Positions 1 through 10,124 of a stretch of DNA of 64,000 nt are shown one piece after another. The stretch covers positions 401,435 through 465,434 of the forward strand of contig NZ_SMYO01000006.1 of NCBI RefSeq assembly GCF_004358205.1, given 5' to 3'. A model generated the notes under the pieces. That model was not told where the DNA came from and did no database searches. It saw nothing but the letters and a program-made list of their open reading frames with translations. Position numbers and translations under genes: made by a program. Within the stretch, counting starts at the first letter, position 1; each line of letters starts with the position of its first letter. The DNA is from Bacillus salipaludis. GTDB taxonomy: Bacteria > Bacillota > Bacilli > Bacillales_B > DSM-18226.

Positions 1-1
1 A

Positions 2-1913
<1,912 letters not shown>

Positions 1914-1942
1914 TGTCATTTTCCTTATTTAACCTTAACGTT

Positions 1943-2665
1943 GATGAAGGCCAAAACTTGAGGGAAGACTCTTGGAAATAGGTTTCATAGGCCCGATGAA
2001 GGACAAATCTTGGTAAAAGAGCTATAGAAATGGTCTTCATAAGCCCAATGAAGGACAAATCTTGGCAGAAGAGTGATGGAAATGGTCTTCAATAGCCCGA
2101 TGATGGTCAAATCTTAGCAGAAGTGTGATAGAAATGGTCTTCACAAGCCCGATGATGGACAAATCTTGGCAGAAGAGTGATGGAAATGGTCTTCATAAGT
2201 CCGCTGAAGGACAAATCTTGGTAGAAGAGTGATAGAAATGGTCTTCACAAGCCCGATGAAGGACAAATCTTGGTAGAAGAGTGATAGGAATGGTCTTCAC
2301 AAGCCCGATGAAGGACAAATCTTGGTAGAAGAGTGATAGAAATGGTCTTCATAAGCCCGATGAAGGACAAATCTTGGTAGAAGAGTGATAGGAATGGTCT
2401 TCACAAGCCCGATGAAGGACATATCTTGGCAGAATAGCTATAGAAATGGTCTTCATAAGCCCGATGAAGGACATATCTTGGTAAAAGAGCTATAGAAATG
2501 GTCTTCATAAGCCCAATGAAGGGCAAATCTTAGCAGAAGAGTGATAGAAATGGTCTTCACAAGCCCGATGAAGGACAAATCTTGGTAGAAGAGTGATGGA
2601 AATAGTCTTCATTAGCCCGATGAAGACCAAAACTTTCCAAAAGAGTAATAGAACGTCCTTCATCA
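1943..2665. repeat. Fourteen tandem 52-bp repeats
   Basis: Units begin GATGAAGGAC and contain CAAATCTTGG, AGAAGAGTGATAGAAATGG and TCTTCA. Unit starts fall at 1943, 1995, 2047 and so on to 2619, an exact 52-bp period over 13 steps with no insertion or deletion, though individual bases vary. Each junction has an imperfect inverted repeat, GTCTTCAT-N7-ATGAAGGAC. In the last unit it is perfect (GTCTTCAT/ATGAAGAC). A 52-bp period is not a multiple of three and units contain TGATAG, so the array is not coding. Confidence 0.95.
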
Positions 2666-2690
2666 AAAACTTTCTATCATAATGGTTTTT

Positions 2691-2720
2691 ACAGCCGCCT
2701 GGTTAGGCGGCTGTTTTTTA
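2691..2720 (+). terminator. Strong rho-independent terminator
   Basis: ACAGCCGCCT and AGGCGGCTGT form a perfect 10-bp GC-rich stem with a GGTT loop, followed by T6. It lies beyond the tandem repeats and would end any thiC transcript reading through them. Confidence 0.93.
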
Positions 2721-2878
2721 TAAAAAAGGCCATTTTAATAGAATGATAATTCAAAACTATCAAAACTATCGAACTTTGATGAAACGTATTGCGTTTTTCT
2801 GTGTATAAAATTACAATGAAATACATAAAAACACTTTAGTTTGCTAAATTGATAAAGAGAATAATGGAGGAATACATC

Positions 2879-3709
2879 ATGAAGAAGGTCATCCAGATAT
2901 TTATCATCATGGCCGTTGCTATAATGGCAACTGCTTGTGGCGCACAGCCAAATCTGCCGGATGCAAAAACAAAAGAAAAAATACAAAAGGCTGAAAGTGG
3001 AAATACACTGGATTCCATTAAAAAACAAGGTGTGATCACCATTGCTATGGATGATACATTCCCGCCAATGGAATATCGAAATGATAAAAATGAATTAGTA
3101 GGTTTTGACGTAGACCTAGCAAAAGCCATTACGAAGGAGCTCGGCGTGAAAGCTGAATTTAAACCAACCGCATGGGACGGCATTTTACCTGGATTAGATG
3201 CGAAACAATATGACGTCATTATGACTTCTATGAATATTACTGATGAACGAAAGCAAAAGGTTGATTTTGTAGAGTACCTGAAACTAGGACAAGTTGTTGC
3301 CGTTAAAGCCGGAAACCCATTAAGCATTCAATCCAAGGAAGACCTTTCTGGAAAAGTTGTCGGTGTTCAAATTGGTTCAACGAGCGAAACGGCAGCAAAA
3401 CAGATTAAGGGAGTTAAAGAGTTAAAGACTTATAATGCTTATACCGATGTATTTAATGACTTAGGTCTAGGGCGACTTCAGGGAGTAATCGTTGCTGAAG
3501 CGGTCGGTCGTTATTATAAAGCAACAAAACCTGAAGCTTTTGATGTGGTAGGAAGCTCATTCCAAAAGTTACCAATTGGAATTGCCGTTCGAAAAGGTGA
3601 TGACAAACTTGAAGAGGCATTAACAAAAGCTGTGCAAACTGTGAAAGATAATGGCACTTATGCGAAAATCAGCCAAAAATGGTTTGGAAAAGATCTTTCA
3701 AAAGAATAG
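2879..3709 (+). CDS. Polar amino acid ABC transporter, substrate-binding lipoprotein
   Basis: Extracellular solute-binding protein (family 3) that delivers an amino acid to the permease encoded next door. The ATG at 2879 follows GGAGG at 2866-2870; the longer in-frame start at 2849 lacks such a site. The lipoprotein signal ends in ATAC, giving lipidated Cys20. The mature part shows the type-II periplasmic fold signatures (GVITIAMDDTFPPMEY, GFDVDLAKAI, LDAKQYDVIMTSMNIT, VVGVQIGSTSE). Length 276 residues is normal. The exact ligand cannot be read from sequence; the amidohydrolase neighbour suggests N-acylated or sulfur-containing amino acids. Confidence 0.93.
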   Translation: MKKVIQIFIIMAVAIMATACGAQPNLPDAKTKEKIQKAESGNTLDSIKKQGVITIAMDDTFPPMEYRNDKNELVGFDVDLAKAITKELGVKAEFKPTAWDGILPGLDAKQYDVIMTSMNITDERKQKVDFVEYLKLGQVVAVKAGNPLSIQSKEDLSGKVVGVQIGSTSETAAKQIKGVKELKTYNAYTDVFNDLGLGRLQGVIVAEAVGRYYKATKPEAFDVVGSSFQKLPIGIAVRKGDDKLEEALTKAVQTVKDNGTYAKISQKWFGKDLSKE

Positions 3710-3711
3710 GG

Positions 3712-3755
3712 GAAGAGCGGATAAATCGGTTTGTAGATTTATCCGTCTTCTTTTT
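3712..3755 (+). terminator. Intercistronic attenuating terminator
   Basis: CGGATAAATC and GATTTATCCG form a perfect 10-bp stem, extended by GAAGA/TCTTC, and are followed by T5. It sits between the binding-protein gene and the permease gene, so it probably lowers expression of the membrane and ATPase genes relative to the binding protein. Confidence 0.8.
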
Positions 3756-3772
3756 AAAAAGGAGTCGTAAAC

Positions 3773-4435
3773 ATGAAGGAATTTTTGTTATTCTCACTTA
3801 CCTACCTCCCCTATTTATTACAAGGGGCGTTAGTGACCATCGAAATCGCGGCGATAGGAGTAGTTGCCGGAAGTTTAATTGGATTATTATTTGGTCTTGG
3901 ACGTGTTTCAAAAGTGAAATTATTTTCACAGATTAGCAGATTTTATATTTGGGTGATTCGCGGAACACCGCTTTTATTGCAATTATTTATGATTCATTTT
4001 GCCATTCCGTCTGTGATCCCAGCACTCACGATGCCGCCATTCGTTTCGGCCTGCATTGCCTTGTCATTAAATGCGGCAGCTTATATTGCCGAAATTTCTC
4101 GGGGGGCCATTCAGTCCATCGATAAAGGCCAAATGGAAGCAGCGCGGTCACTAGGCTTAAGTTACGGACAAGCGATGAGACGGGTCGTTATTCCTCAAGC
4201 TTTTCGCCGGATGCTACCGCCATTGGGGAATGAATTTATCGCACTTATCAAGGAATCGTCCTTGGTTTCAACAATCGCTTTATATGATTTACTTCGAACA
4301 GGTCAACAAATTATCAGCAGTACGTACCGGTATATGGAAATTTTTATCTTAGTCGGGTTAATCTATTTATTACTTACCACGATCATGACATATATCGTTG
4401 GAAAAGTAGAGAAAAAGGTAGGTGCATATGAATGA
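3773..4435 (+). CDS. Amino acid ABC transporter permease
   Basis: Integral membrane subunit of a His/Glu/Gln/Arg-type ABC importer (HisM/GlnP family), 220 residues. It has an N-terminal membrane segment ([20 protein letters not shown]) and the conserved cytoplasmic EAA loop ([23 protein letters not shown]) that docks onto the ATPase. The start follows AAAAAGGAGTC. Its stop overlaps the next start in an ATGA junction, so permease and ATPase are translationally coupled. Confidence 0.94.
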   Translation: MKEFLLFSLTYLPYLLQGALVTIEIAAIGVVAGSLIGLLFGLGRVSKVKLFSQISRFYIWVIRGTPLLLQLFMIHFAIPSVIPALTMPPFVSACIALSLNAAAYIAEISRGAIQSIDKGQMEAARSLGLSYGQAMRRVVIPQAFRRMLPPLGNEFIALIKESSLVSTIALYDLLRTGQQIISSTYRYMEIFILVGLIYLLLTTIMTYIVGKVEKKVGAYE

Positions 4436-5154
4436 TTTCCTGCAAGAAGGTTGTAAAATCCTTTGGAGATTTGGAAGTTTTAAAAGGAGTTGATTTGGAC
4501 GTTTCACAGGGTGAGGTCGTCGTAATCATTGGACCGAGCGGATCTGGTAAAAGTACCTTTCTTCGTTGTATGAACCATTTAGAGACCATCAATAGTGGCA
4601 GTATTACGGTAAAGGGTAAAATGGTAGAAAATAAAGAATCAACTTTAAATAAACTGCGTCAGGAAATAGGTATGGTCTTTCAGCAATTTAACCTTTTTCC
4701 CCACAGGACCGTGATGGAAAATATTATCGAAGCTCCGGTTCTCCTGAAAAAAATGTCAAAAGCGGAAGCCAAGAAAAAAGGGATGGAGCTTTTGAAGAAA
4801 GTAGGATTAGAAGCAAAAGCCGATGAATATCCGAATCGTTTATCCGGTGGGCAAAAGCAGCGGGTAGCGATTGCCCGGGCGTTAGCTATGGAGCCGACCG
4901 TGATGCTTTTCGATGAACCAACTTCGGCTCTTGACCCGGAGCTAGTTGGAGAAGTACTGGCTGTAATGAAACAACTGGCAAAAGATGGGATGACCATGGT
5001 CGTTGTCACACATGAAATGGGATTTGCAAAAGAAGTAGCAGACCGAGTCATCTTCATGGACGGCGGCTATATGATTGAACAAAATACTCCTGATGAGTTA
5101 TTTGGCCATCCGCAGCATGAACGAACGAAAGAGTTTTTAGGGCATATCAAGTAG
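4432..5154 (+). CDS. Amino acid ABC transporter ATP-binding protein
   Basis: ATPase subunit of the importer (GlnQ/ArtP-like), 240 residues. Walker [10 protein letters not shown] is at residues 34-42, the Q-loop at FQQFNLF, the ABC signature [15 protein letters not shown] near 137, Walker B and D-loop [11 protein letters not shown] near 158-168, and the switch histidine in VVTHEM. All motifs are intact. It overlaps the permease stop by 4 bp and is followed after 12 bp by the amidohydrolase gene, so the four genes form one transcription unit. Confidence 0.95.
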   Translation: MISCKKVVKSFGDLEVLKGVDLDVSQGEVVVIIGPSGSGKSTFLRCMNHLETINSGSITVKGKMVENKESTLNKLRQEIGMVFQQFNLFPHRTVMENIIEAPVLLKKMSKAEAKKKGMELLKKVGLEAKADEYPNRLSGGQKQRVAIARALAMEPTVMLFDEPTSALDPELVGEVLAVMKQLAKDGMTMVVVTHEMGFAKEVADRVIFMDGGYMIEQNTPDELFGHPQHERTKEFLGHIK

Positions 5155-5166
5155 GGAGAGATCATC

Positions 5167-6372
5167 ATGAAACAAGCTTCAAGTTTGGATTTAACCTCAA
5201 AGATTAATGAAAAAGTAGATCAATTGTTTCCTAGATTAGTGGAAATGAGAAGACAGCTTCACATGTATCCGGAACTTAGTAACCGAGAATTTAACACAAC
5301 TAAACAAATCAATGACTGGTTAAACGAATTCAAGATTCAACAAATTCCACTTAGCCTTCAAACCGGGACTGCAGCAGAGATTATTGGTAAAACCTTAGGA
5401 CCAACCGTTGCTATCCGTGCTGACATTGATGCCCTGCCGATTTTTGAAGAGGCCGACGTACCGTTTCGTTCGAAAATTGATGGGATCAGTCATATGTGTG
5501 GCCATGATGTTCACACGACGATTGCCCTTGGTGCAGGGATTATTTTACAAGAAATCAGTGATTTACTCCCAGGCAATGTCCGAATTCTTTTCCAGCCGGC
5601 TGAGGAGTCGGAGGGCGGCGCCGAGTCAATGATTCACCAAGGGTTATTAAATGAAGTAAAATCAATCATCGGTCTTCACAATGTTCCCGAACTTCCAGTA
5701 GGAAAAATCGGGGTTAAAGAAGGCTTTTTGATGGCCAGTGTGGATGATTTTACAATCACTATTAAAGGAAAAGGCGGGCATGCGGCACTTCCGGAAAAAA
5801 CAATTGATCCAATCGTCATCGGCAGTGCGGTCGTCAGCCAGCTGCAAACCATTGTCAGCCGCACAATTTCTGCAAAAGAATCGGCGGTGGTCACGATTGG
5901 CTCATTCCAAGCAGGCTCGACGAACAATGTCATCCCAGATAAGGCCATTCTTAAAGGAACGGTTAGGACATCCAATGTAGATGTCAGGAAGAAAATCTAT
6001 GATGTCTTTACCAAGACGGTTACGAATACAGTAGCTGCCCTAGGTGGTGAGGTAGAAATTGATTATCAATTTTTACTTCCTGCTGTTTATAATGATGCAA
6101 GCGTTGCTGAAATTGTTCGGACTGCCGCAGTGTCTGTGGTCGGAAGTAAGAATACGGTTATTGCTGAGCCTACCATGGGTGGAGAGGATTTTTCTTTTTA
6201 CCAAAAAGAAGTTCCCGGCTGCTACGTTTGGCTCGGATCCGGTAACGAAGAAAAAGGGATTCAATATAGCTGGCACCATCCGAAATTTATGGTAGATGAG
6301 GAAGCTATTAAAATCGGTGTTCATTTGATGGTCCAATCTGTCTTGCTTTTATTAGAAAATTCTTCTATATAA
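5167..6372 (+). CDS. M20 family amidohydrolase (N-acyl-amino-acid deacylase type)
   Basis: Metal-dependent amidohydrolase of the M20D/AmhX/HipO group, 401 residues, which releases free amino acids from N-acyl amino acids or similar amides. Visible metal-site motifs are MCGHDVHT, QPAEESEGGA, the IIGLHNVPELPVG segment and MGGEDFSFYQ near the C-terminus. No signal peptide is seen, so it is cytoplasmic. It directly follows an amino-acid ABC importer, suggesting uptake of an N-substituted amino acid followed by intracellular deacylation. The true substrate is inference. Confidence 0.92.
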   Translation: MKQASSLDLTSKINEKVDQLFPRLVEMRRQLHMYPELSNREFNTTKQINDWLNEFKIQQIPLSLQTGTAAEIIGKTLGPTVAIRADIDALPIFEEADVPFRSKIDGISHMCGHDVHTTIALGAGIILQEISDLLPGNVRILFQPAEESEGGAESMIHQGLLNEVKSIIGLHNVPELPVGKIGVKEGFLMASVDDFTITIKGKGGHAALPEKTIDPIVIGSAVVSQLQTIVSRTISAKESAVVTIGSFQAGSTNNVIPDKAILKGTVRTSNVDVRKKIYDVFTKTVTNTVAALGGEVEIDYQFLLPAVYNDASVAEIVRTAAVSVVGSKNTVIAEPTMGGEDFSFYQKEVPGCYVWLGSGNEEKGIQYSWHHPKFMVDEEAIKIGVHLMVQSVLLLLENSSI

Positions 6373-6378
6373 TATTGC

Positions 6379-6413
6379 CTGCCTGCTAGTATGTTGTAGC
6401 AGGCAGAATTTTT
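6379..6413 (+). terminator. Rho-independent terminator of the ABC/amidohydrolase operon
   Basis: CTGCCTGCT and AGCAGGCAG form a perfect 9-bp stem around a 10-nt loop, followed by AATTTTTA, 7 bp after the amidohydrolase stop codon. Confidence 0.88.
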
Positions 6414-6481
6414 ATAATCCTCTTGTATTTATATTCCAGTTGTATTAGGTTAAATACGATGTAACTTCTTTGGCGGGAGCG

Positions 6482-7669
6482 ATGAATGTGTTTGGACATA
6501 AACGGGCCTTTTTGTACTTAAGTATTTTTCTATTTTTCTTTCACTCTTCTTCGACGGTGATCTCAACTTTTCTACCAGTCTATTTTCAAGAAGAGCAGCT
6601 TACCGGGACTCAAATAGGTTGGCTAATGGCTGTTGGGCCGTTTTCTTCATTATTATCGCAGCCTTTTTGGGGCTACATCAGCGACCGATATTAAACAATT
6701 AAAAAGATTCTGCTGCTTTGTCTAGTAGGGGTGATCTCTTGCAGCATTATCTTGTTTCAAGTTAACTCCTTTTTAATGCTTCTATTCTTATGTGCCATCT
6801 TTTATTCGTTTCTCAGTCCGATCGGAGCATTCGGTGACAGCTTAGCATTGCATACCTCTCAAATCGTTGGCTCTTCTTTTGGAAGGATTCGCATGTGGGG
6901 TTCTTTGGGCTATGCGGTTACCTCATACCTAGGGGGCCAAATTCTTACTCGAATTGGACTTGAGCATTTACTCTACCCTTATCTTGCTTTTACTATTATC
7001 GCTTTTGTTTTTTGCTGGAAGGTCATGGATATTAATACACCATCTGCACCCATAAATCTTAAGGGAGCGATCCGAAATATTCTCCGCCCAAATTTCTTAT
7101 TTTTCTTACTCATCATTATGTTTGTTACGATTCCGCATCGAACGAATGATATTTTTTCAGGAATCTACATTAAGGAGCTTGGGGGTAATGAATCCTTAAT
7201 CGGGTTATCCTGGTTTGTAGCAGTTGCATTTGAAGCGATTGTTTATTTACTTAGTCCTTTATGGCTGCGTTTTTTTAATGAAATGACTTATATGGTTATT
7301 GCATCGGGATTATATGGGGTAAGGTGGCTTTTATTTTCTCTTGCAGAAACTCCTTCGCAAATCATCTTGCTTCAGGCTTTGCACGGGATCACCTTTGGGA
7401 TATTTTATTTGTGCTCGTTTCAATATGTTTCAAACTTATTCCCGAACGAATTTAGAGCTACTGGGCAATTATTCTTTATTTCCGTGTTTTTTGGACTGTC
7501 AGCGATCATCGGTTCTTTAGGCGGAGGGATGATTCTTGATGTTTTTAATGGTCAAATGTTATATAAACTGTTGAGTTATCTGGCTTTTGCTGGATTTGTT
7601 GGATTATTGGGATTCACTGCCTATTCGGGCAAAAAGTTAAGGCCTGTTAGTGAGATTTTACAGAAGTAA
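6482..7669 (+). pseudogene. MFS transporter interrupted by an in-frame stop
   Basis: A 12-segment major facilitator of the MFS_1-like/NupG-HcaT type. The frame is open from the start to TAA at 6692-6694 and continues in the same frame from 6695 to 7669. The break falls in the loop after membrane segment 2 (YISDRY-stop-TIKK), where a lysine codon AAA would restore the usual D-R-Y-K pattern. No indel is needed. Possible starts are ATG 6482 or GTG 6488, the latter 8 bp after GGGAG; a TTG at 6470 is less likely. Total length of about 395 codons matches the family. It may be a recent pseudogene, a sequencing error, or read through; an internal restart would give a non-functional fragment. Confidence 0.85.
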
Positions 7670-7687
7670 GGAAAGGAATGGAAGTTG

Positions 7688-8968
7688 ATGAGTGAAGGAA
7701 CGGGACTAATGATTCAAGCTGACCGTCTTTGGAATGATTTAATGACGCTTGGAAAAATTGGTAAGGGAAAAGATGGGGGAGTAACCCGCACTTCCTTTGA
7801 TTCAGAAGATATAAAGGCACGGAAATTTTTACTTCAACTTTTAAAAGATGCAGACTTAGATCCTTATATGGATGAGGCTGGTAATATTTTTGGGCAAATT
7901 CACGGAAAGAATCCTAATTTGCCTGCGATTCTTATTGGTTCGCATATTGATACGGTGCATTCAGGCGGGCGCTTCGATGGCGCAATGGGTGTGTTAATGG
8001 GGGTTGAAGTGCTCAGGTCCATAAAGGAGAAGGGAATTCAACCGGAGCGAACAGTGAAAGTTGTCTCGTTTACGGATGAAGAAGGAGCCCGTTTTGATTA
8101 TGCTTTTGTCGGAAGCACCGCCTTGTCGGGTGCGATCAGTTCTGATCAATTGCAAAAGGATTTAGCGACAGCCCTTGATCAGGAGGGATTTTCTTATTTA
8201 GAAGCGATGAAACGTGCTAGTATGGAAGGCGGCTATTTTAGCCGAATTAATCCTGAAGAGTTGGGAAAGGCTTGTGTCAGAAAAGCTGAAATAAAAGCCT
8301 ATATTGAAGTACATATTGAACAAGGAAAAGTTTTAGAAAGTCGCGATTTAGCTGTCGGGGTGGTGAGCGGCATATCAGGCGGGCACTGGGCCGAGGTTAC
8401 CATTACAGGAGAGGCTGGTTATGCTGGGACAATCGGAATGTTGGAACGAAAAGATGCGTTAACGGCAGTGGGTGAATGTTTGCTTGCTATTGAAAAAATT
8501 GCACGTGATAGCGGTGGAAGTGTGGCAACCGTTGGAAAGGTAGCGGTCAAACCCGGAAGCGGAAACGTGATTCCTGGTCGGGTTGATTTTACATTAGATG
8601 TCCGAGATATCTCCGATGAACGTCGCGAGCTAACTGTTAAAAAAATTAATGAGGCATTACGAGAAATCTCTGCAGATCGAGGTGTGGACTGTGAAATAAG
8701 GCCGTTTCAATTTATTGCATCCGTTATGAGTTCACCGTTGGTGGTTGAGGCTATTAAAGAAGCATTTATTGAGCTGGATTATCCGATTTGTGAGTTACCA
8801 AGCGGAGCTGCGCATGACGCTATGGTCATGGGAGGCATTACTGAAATTGGTATGATTTTTGTGCGAAGCAGGGGAGGAATCAGCCATCATCCGGATGAAT
8901 GGAGTTCGTTTGAAGATGTTGCGCTAGGCTGTGAGGTTCTTTACCACACAACCATGAAGCTTCTTTAG
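7688..8968 (+). CDS. Zn-dependent hydantoinase/carbamoylase (M20 family)
   Basis: Amidase of the N-carbamoyl-L-amino-acid hydrolase, allantoate amidohydrolase and ureidoglycolate hydrolase group, 426 residues. Metal motifs visible are GSHIDTVHSGGRFDGAMGV, FTDEEGARF, EVHIEQGKVLE and the C-terminal PSGAAHDAMVM and SRGGISHHPDE. The ATG at 7688 follows AAGGAATGG; TTG 7685 is an alternative. It sits 18 bp after the broken MFS gene and was probably co-transcribed with it. The locus therefore pairs two M20 enzymes with two transporters for N-substituted amino acids. Substrate (carbamoyl-amino acid or allantoate) is not decided by sequence. Confidence 0.92.
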   Translation: MSEGTGLMIQADRLWNDLMTLGKIGKGKDGGVTRTSFDSEDIKARKFLLQLLKDADLDPYMDEAGNIFGQIHGKNPNLPAILIGSHIDTVHSGGRFDGAMGVLMGVEVLRSIKEKGIQPERTVKVVSFTDEEGARFDYAFVGSTALSGAISSDQLQKDLATALDQEGFSYLEAMKRASMEGGYFSRINPEELGKACVRKAEIKAYIEVHIEQGKVLESRDLAVGVVSGISGGHWAEVTITGEAGYAGTIGMLERKDALTAVGECLLAIEKIARDSGGSVATVGKVAVKPGSGNVIPGRVDFTLDVRDISDERRELTVKKINEALREISADRGVDCEIRPFQFIASVMSSPLVVEAIKEAFIELDYPICELPSGAAHDAMVMGGITEIGMIFVRSRGGISHHPDEWSSFEDVALGCEVLYHTTMKLL

Positions 8969-8989
8969 TATGTTGAATATTCAAGACCT

Positions 8990-9024
8990 CTGCTGCAAAA
9001 AATAAGCTGAAGTTTTTGCAGCAG
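8990..9024 (+). promoter_or_regulatory. 12-bp hairpin abutting the ribosome site of the next small gene
   Basis: CTGCTGCAAAAA (8990-9001) and TTTTTGCAGCAG (9013-9024) are perfect complements with an 11-nt loop. The right arm ends inside the AGGAGGTG ribosome site at 9023-9030. There is no T-run after the stem, so it is a poor terminator and a better candidate for limiting or timing translation of the gene at 9037. Confidence 0.7.
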
Positions 9025-9036
9025 GAGGTGGCACAT

Positions 9037-9195
9037 TTGGAAAAAAATCAACCAAACCAGGATTTAATCTCAAATAATAGAGGGAATGAAGAGGAACTGG
9101 TCATCAGTTCGACAGGGTATGGATTAGAATCTGTATCAAAAGAGGAAGCATCAAAGGAATCAAATCGTACAGACTCATCCTGTGGCGGATTGTAA
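9037..9195 (+). CDS. Small hydrophilic peptide, 52 aa, ending SSCGGL
   Basis: A TTG start lies 6 bp after a near-perfect AGGAGGTG ribosome site. The product is polar and acidic (about a quarter Glu, Asp, Asn and Gln), with no membrane segment and a single Cys near the C-terminus (TDSSCGGL). A terminator follows directly. The strong ribosome site, hairpin and terminator argue that it is real. No family is recognised. The C-terminal Cys-Gly-Gly resembles a handle for modification, but nothing nearby encodes a modifying enzyme. Confidence 0.65.
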   Translation: MEKNQPNQDLISNNRGNEEELVISSTGYGLESVSKEEASKESNRTDSSCGGL

Positions 9196-9206
9196 GAATA
9201 ATCAAA

Positions 9207-9241
9207 ACCCTATTCCTTTTATGGGAGTAGGGTATTTTTTA
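9207..9241 (+). terminator. Rho-independent terminator
   Basis: ACCCTATTCC pairs with GGAGTAGGGT (one G-U) around TTTTATG, then T6. It closes the small gene at 9037-9195 and faces the convergent HPr-like gene. Confidence 0.85.
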
Positions 9242-9254
9242 TTAATAATCGTTT

Positions 9255-9512
9255 TTATTGAAACGATTCCACCGTACGTATGATTTGATTCACCGCTTCT
9301 TCCTCATCATTCCCGCTTGCTTCAAAGGTTAATTCTGCATCCTTTGAAACAGCTAAGGACAAAACTCCCATCATAGATTTCAAATTCACTCTTCGTCCAT
9401 TATGAGTAATAAAAATGTCGGAATCATAACGAGAAGCCTCTTGGACCAATCGGGTAATATATGGCGGATACAGACCTACTTTTGTTTGCAATTTTACCGA
9501 TTGTTGAATCAT
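9255..9512 (-). CDS. HPr/Crh-like phosphocarrier paralogue with Tyr at position 15
   Basis: An 85-residue protein of the PTS HPr fold. The regulatory site VNLKSMMGV aligns with HPr exactly at Ser46, the target of HPr kinase/phosphorylase. The PEP-dependent site is altered: the canonical GLHARPA is GLYPPYI here, so His15 is Tyr and Arg17 is Pro. It therefore cannot carry phosphate for sugar transport. It resembles Crh (Gln15) in principle but differs from it, and is not in a yvcJKL-crh-type cluster. A role as a Ser46-P signalling protein or CcpA partner is inference. Start ATG 9512 follows a GGGGAGG site. Confidence 0.85.
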   Translation of the reverse strand: MIQQSVKLQTKVGLYPPYITRLVQEASRYDSDIFITHNGRRVNLKSMMGVLSLAVSKDAELTFEASGNDEEEAVNQIIRTVESFQ

Positions 9513-9591
9513 GTAAGTACCTCCCCAATTTTCTTAAAACTCTCTGTTTTATGTATGAATCCCCACTCTAAAAAATGCACCGATTACAAAG

Positions 9592-9627
9592 AAAAATCCC
9601 AAAACCATTTTGGGTTTTGAGATTTTT
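9592..9627 (-). terminator. Hairpin terminator after the small reverse-strand genes
   Basis: AAAAATC/GATTTTT and AAAACC/GGTTTT pair around a short loop, with a two-base internal mismatch. Read on the reverse strand it ends in T5 and lies just past the stop of the 46-aa gene. It may also work in the other direction. Confidence 0.65.
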
Positions 9628-9633
9628 AACACG

Positions 9634-9774
9634 TTAAGTTTGCTTTTTCTGGTAGGCAATCACGACAATATCGTCATGAGCATTTTGATTTAATTCGTGT
9701 TCGAAAGATTTTATTTTTTCAACCATTGAAGCATCCAGATCTGCCGTCTCATATTTTAAATCCTGTTGGTCCAT
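9634..9774 (-). CDS. Small hypothetical protein, 46 aa
   Basis: Begins MDQQDLKYETADLDAS and ends DIVVIAYQKKQT. The ATG follows an AAAGGGG ribosome site 9 bp upstream. Acidic N-terminal half, then a beta-strand-like IVVIAY. It lies 39 bp downstream of another small reverse-strand gene and is followed by a terminator, so the two are probably co-transcribed. Family not recognised. Confidence 0.6.
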   Translation of the reverse strand: MDQQDLKYETADLDASMVEKIKSFEHELNQNAHDDIVVIAYQKKQT

Positions 9775-9813
9775 CGTACCTGCCCCTTTCATCGGAATCC
9801 CGAAATATTAAAT

Positions 9814-9939
9814 CTATTTTTCCCTGCCATTTTTCTCTTTTAATTCATAACGAATCTTGCCTGGGTCTTGTTTTCCTTTTGGTACAGATCGTTTTCCACC
9901 CAGACTTACATTTGGATAGCTTGTGCCTTTTTCACTCAT
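9814..9939 (-). CDS. Small basic hypothetical protein, 41 aa
   Basis: Begins MSEKGTSYPNVSLGGK and ends RYELKEKNGREK; basic, glycine- and lysine-rich, without a membrane segment. GGAGG lies 8 bp before the ATG. The composition resembles small acid-soluble or other minor spore proteins, but no motif proves this. Probably first gene of a two-gene unit with the 46-aa gene downstream. Confidence 0.58.
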   Translation of the reverse strand: MSEKGTSYPNVSLGGKRSVPKGKQDPGKIRYELKEKNGREK

Positions 9940-10124
9940 CGATTTTACCTCCCATTCACTTAGGTTCTACTCATCAATCTTAGTGTAAGAAATAAGCAAA
10001 CATTTCATGCAACTATAATTTTAGAAACCTTAATCGAAAAAGGAATGCACATAATGAAAAATCGGAACACTAACCGTGTTCATTTTTTAAAACGCTATCG
10101 CATCTTTTTAGGAGGATTTCCAAG

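Noticed and set aside
1943..2665. CRISPR array
   Set aside because: Units are contiguous 52-bp repeats without unique spacers, and there are no cas genes.
9726..9983. Forward frame of 85 codons
   Set aside because: Antisense to two small reverse-strand genes that have good ribosome sites; the forward frame has none and an unlikely composition.
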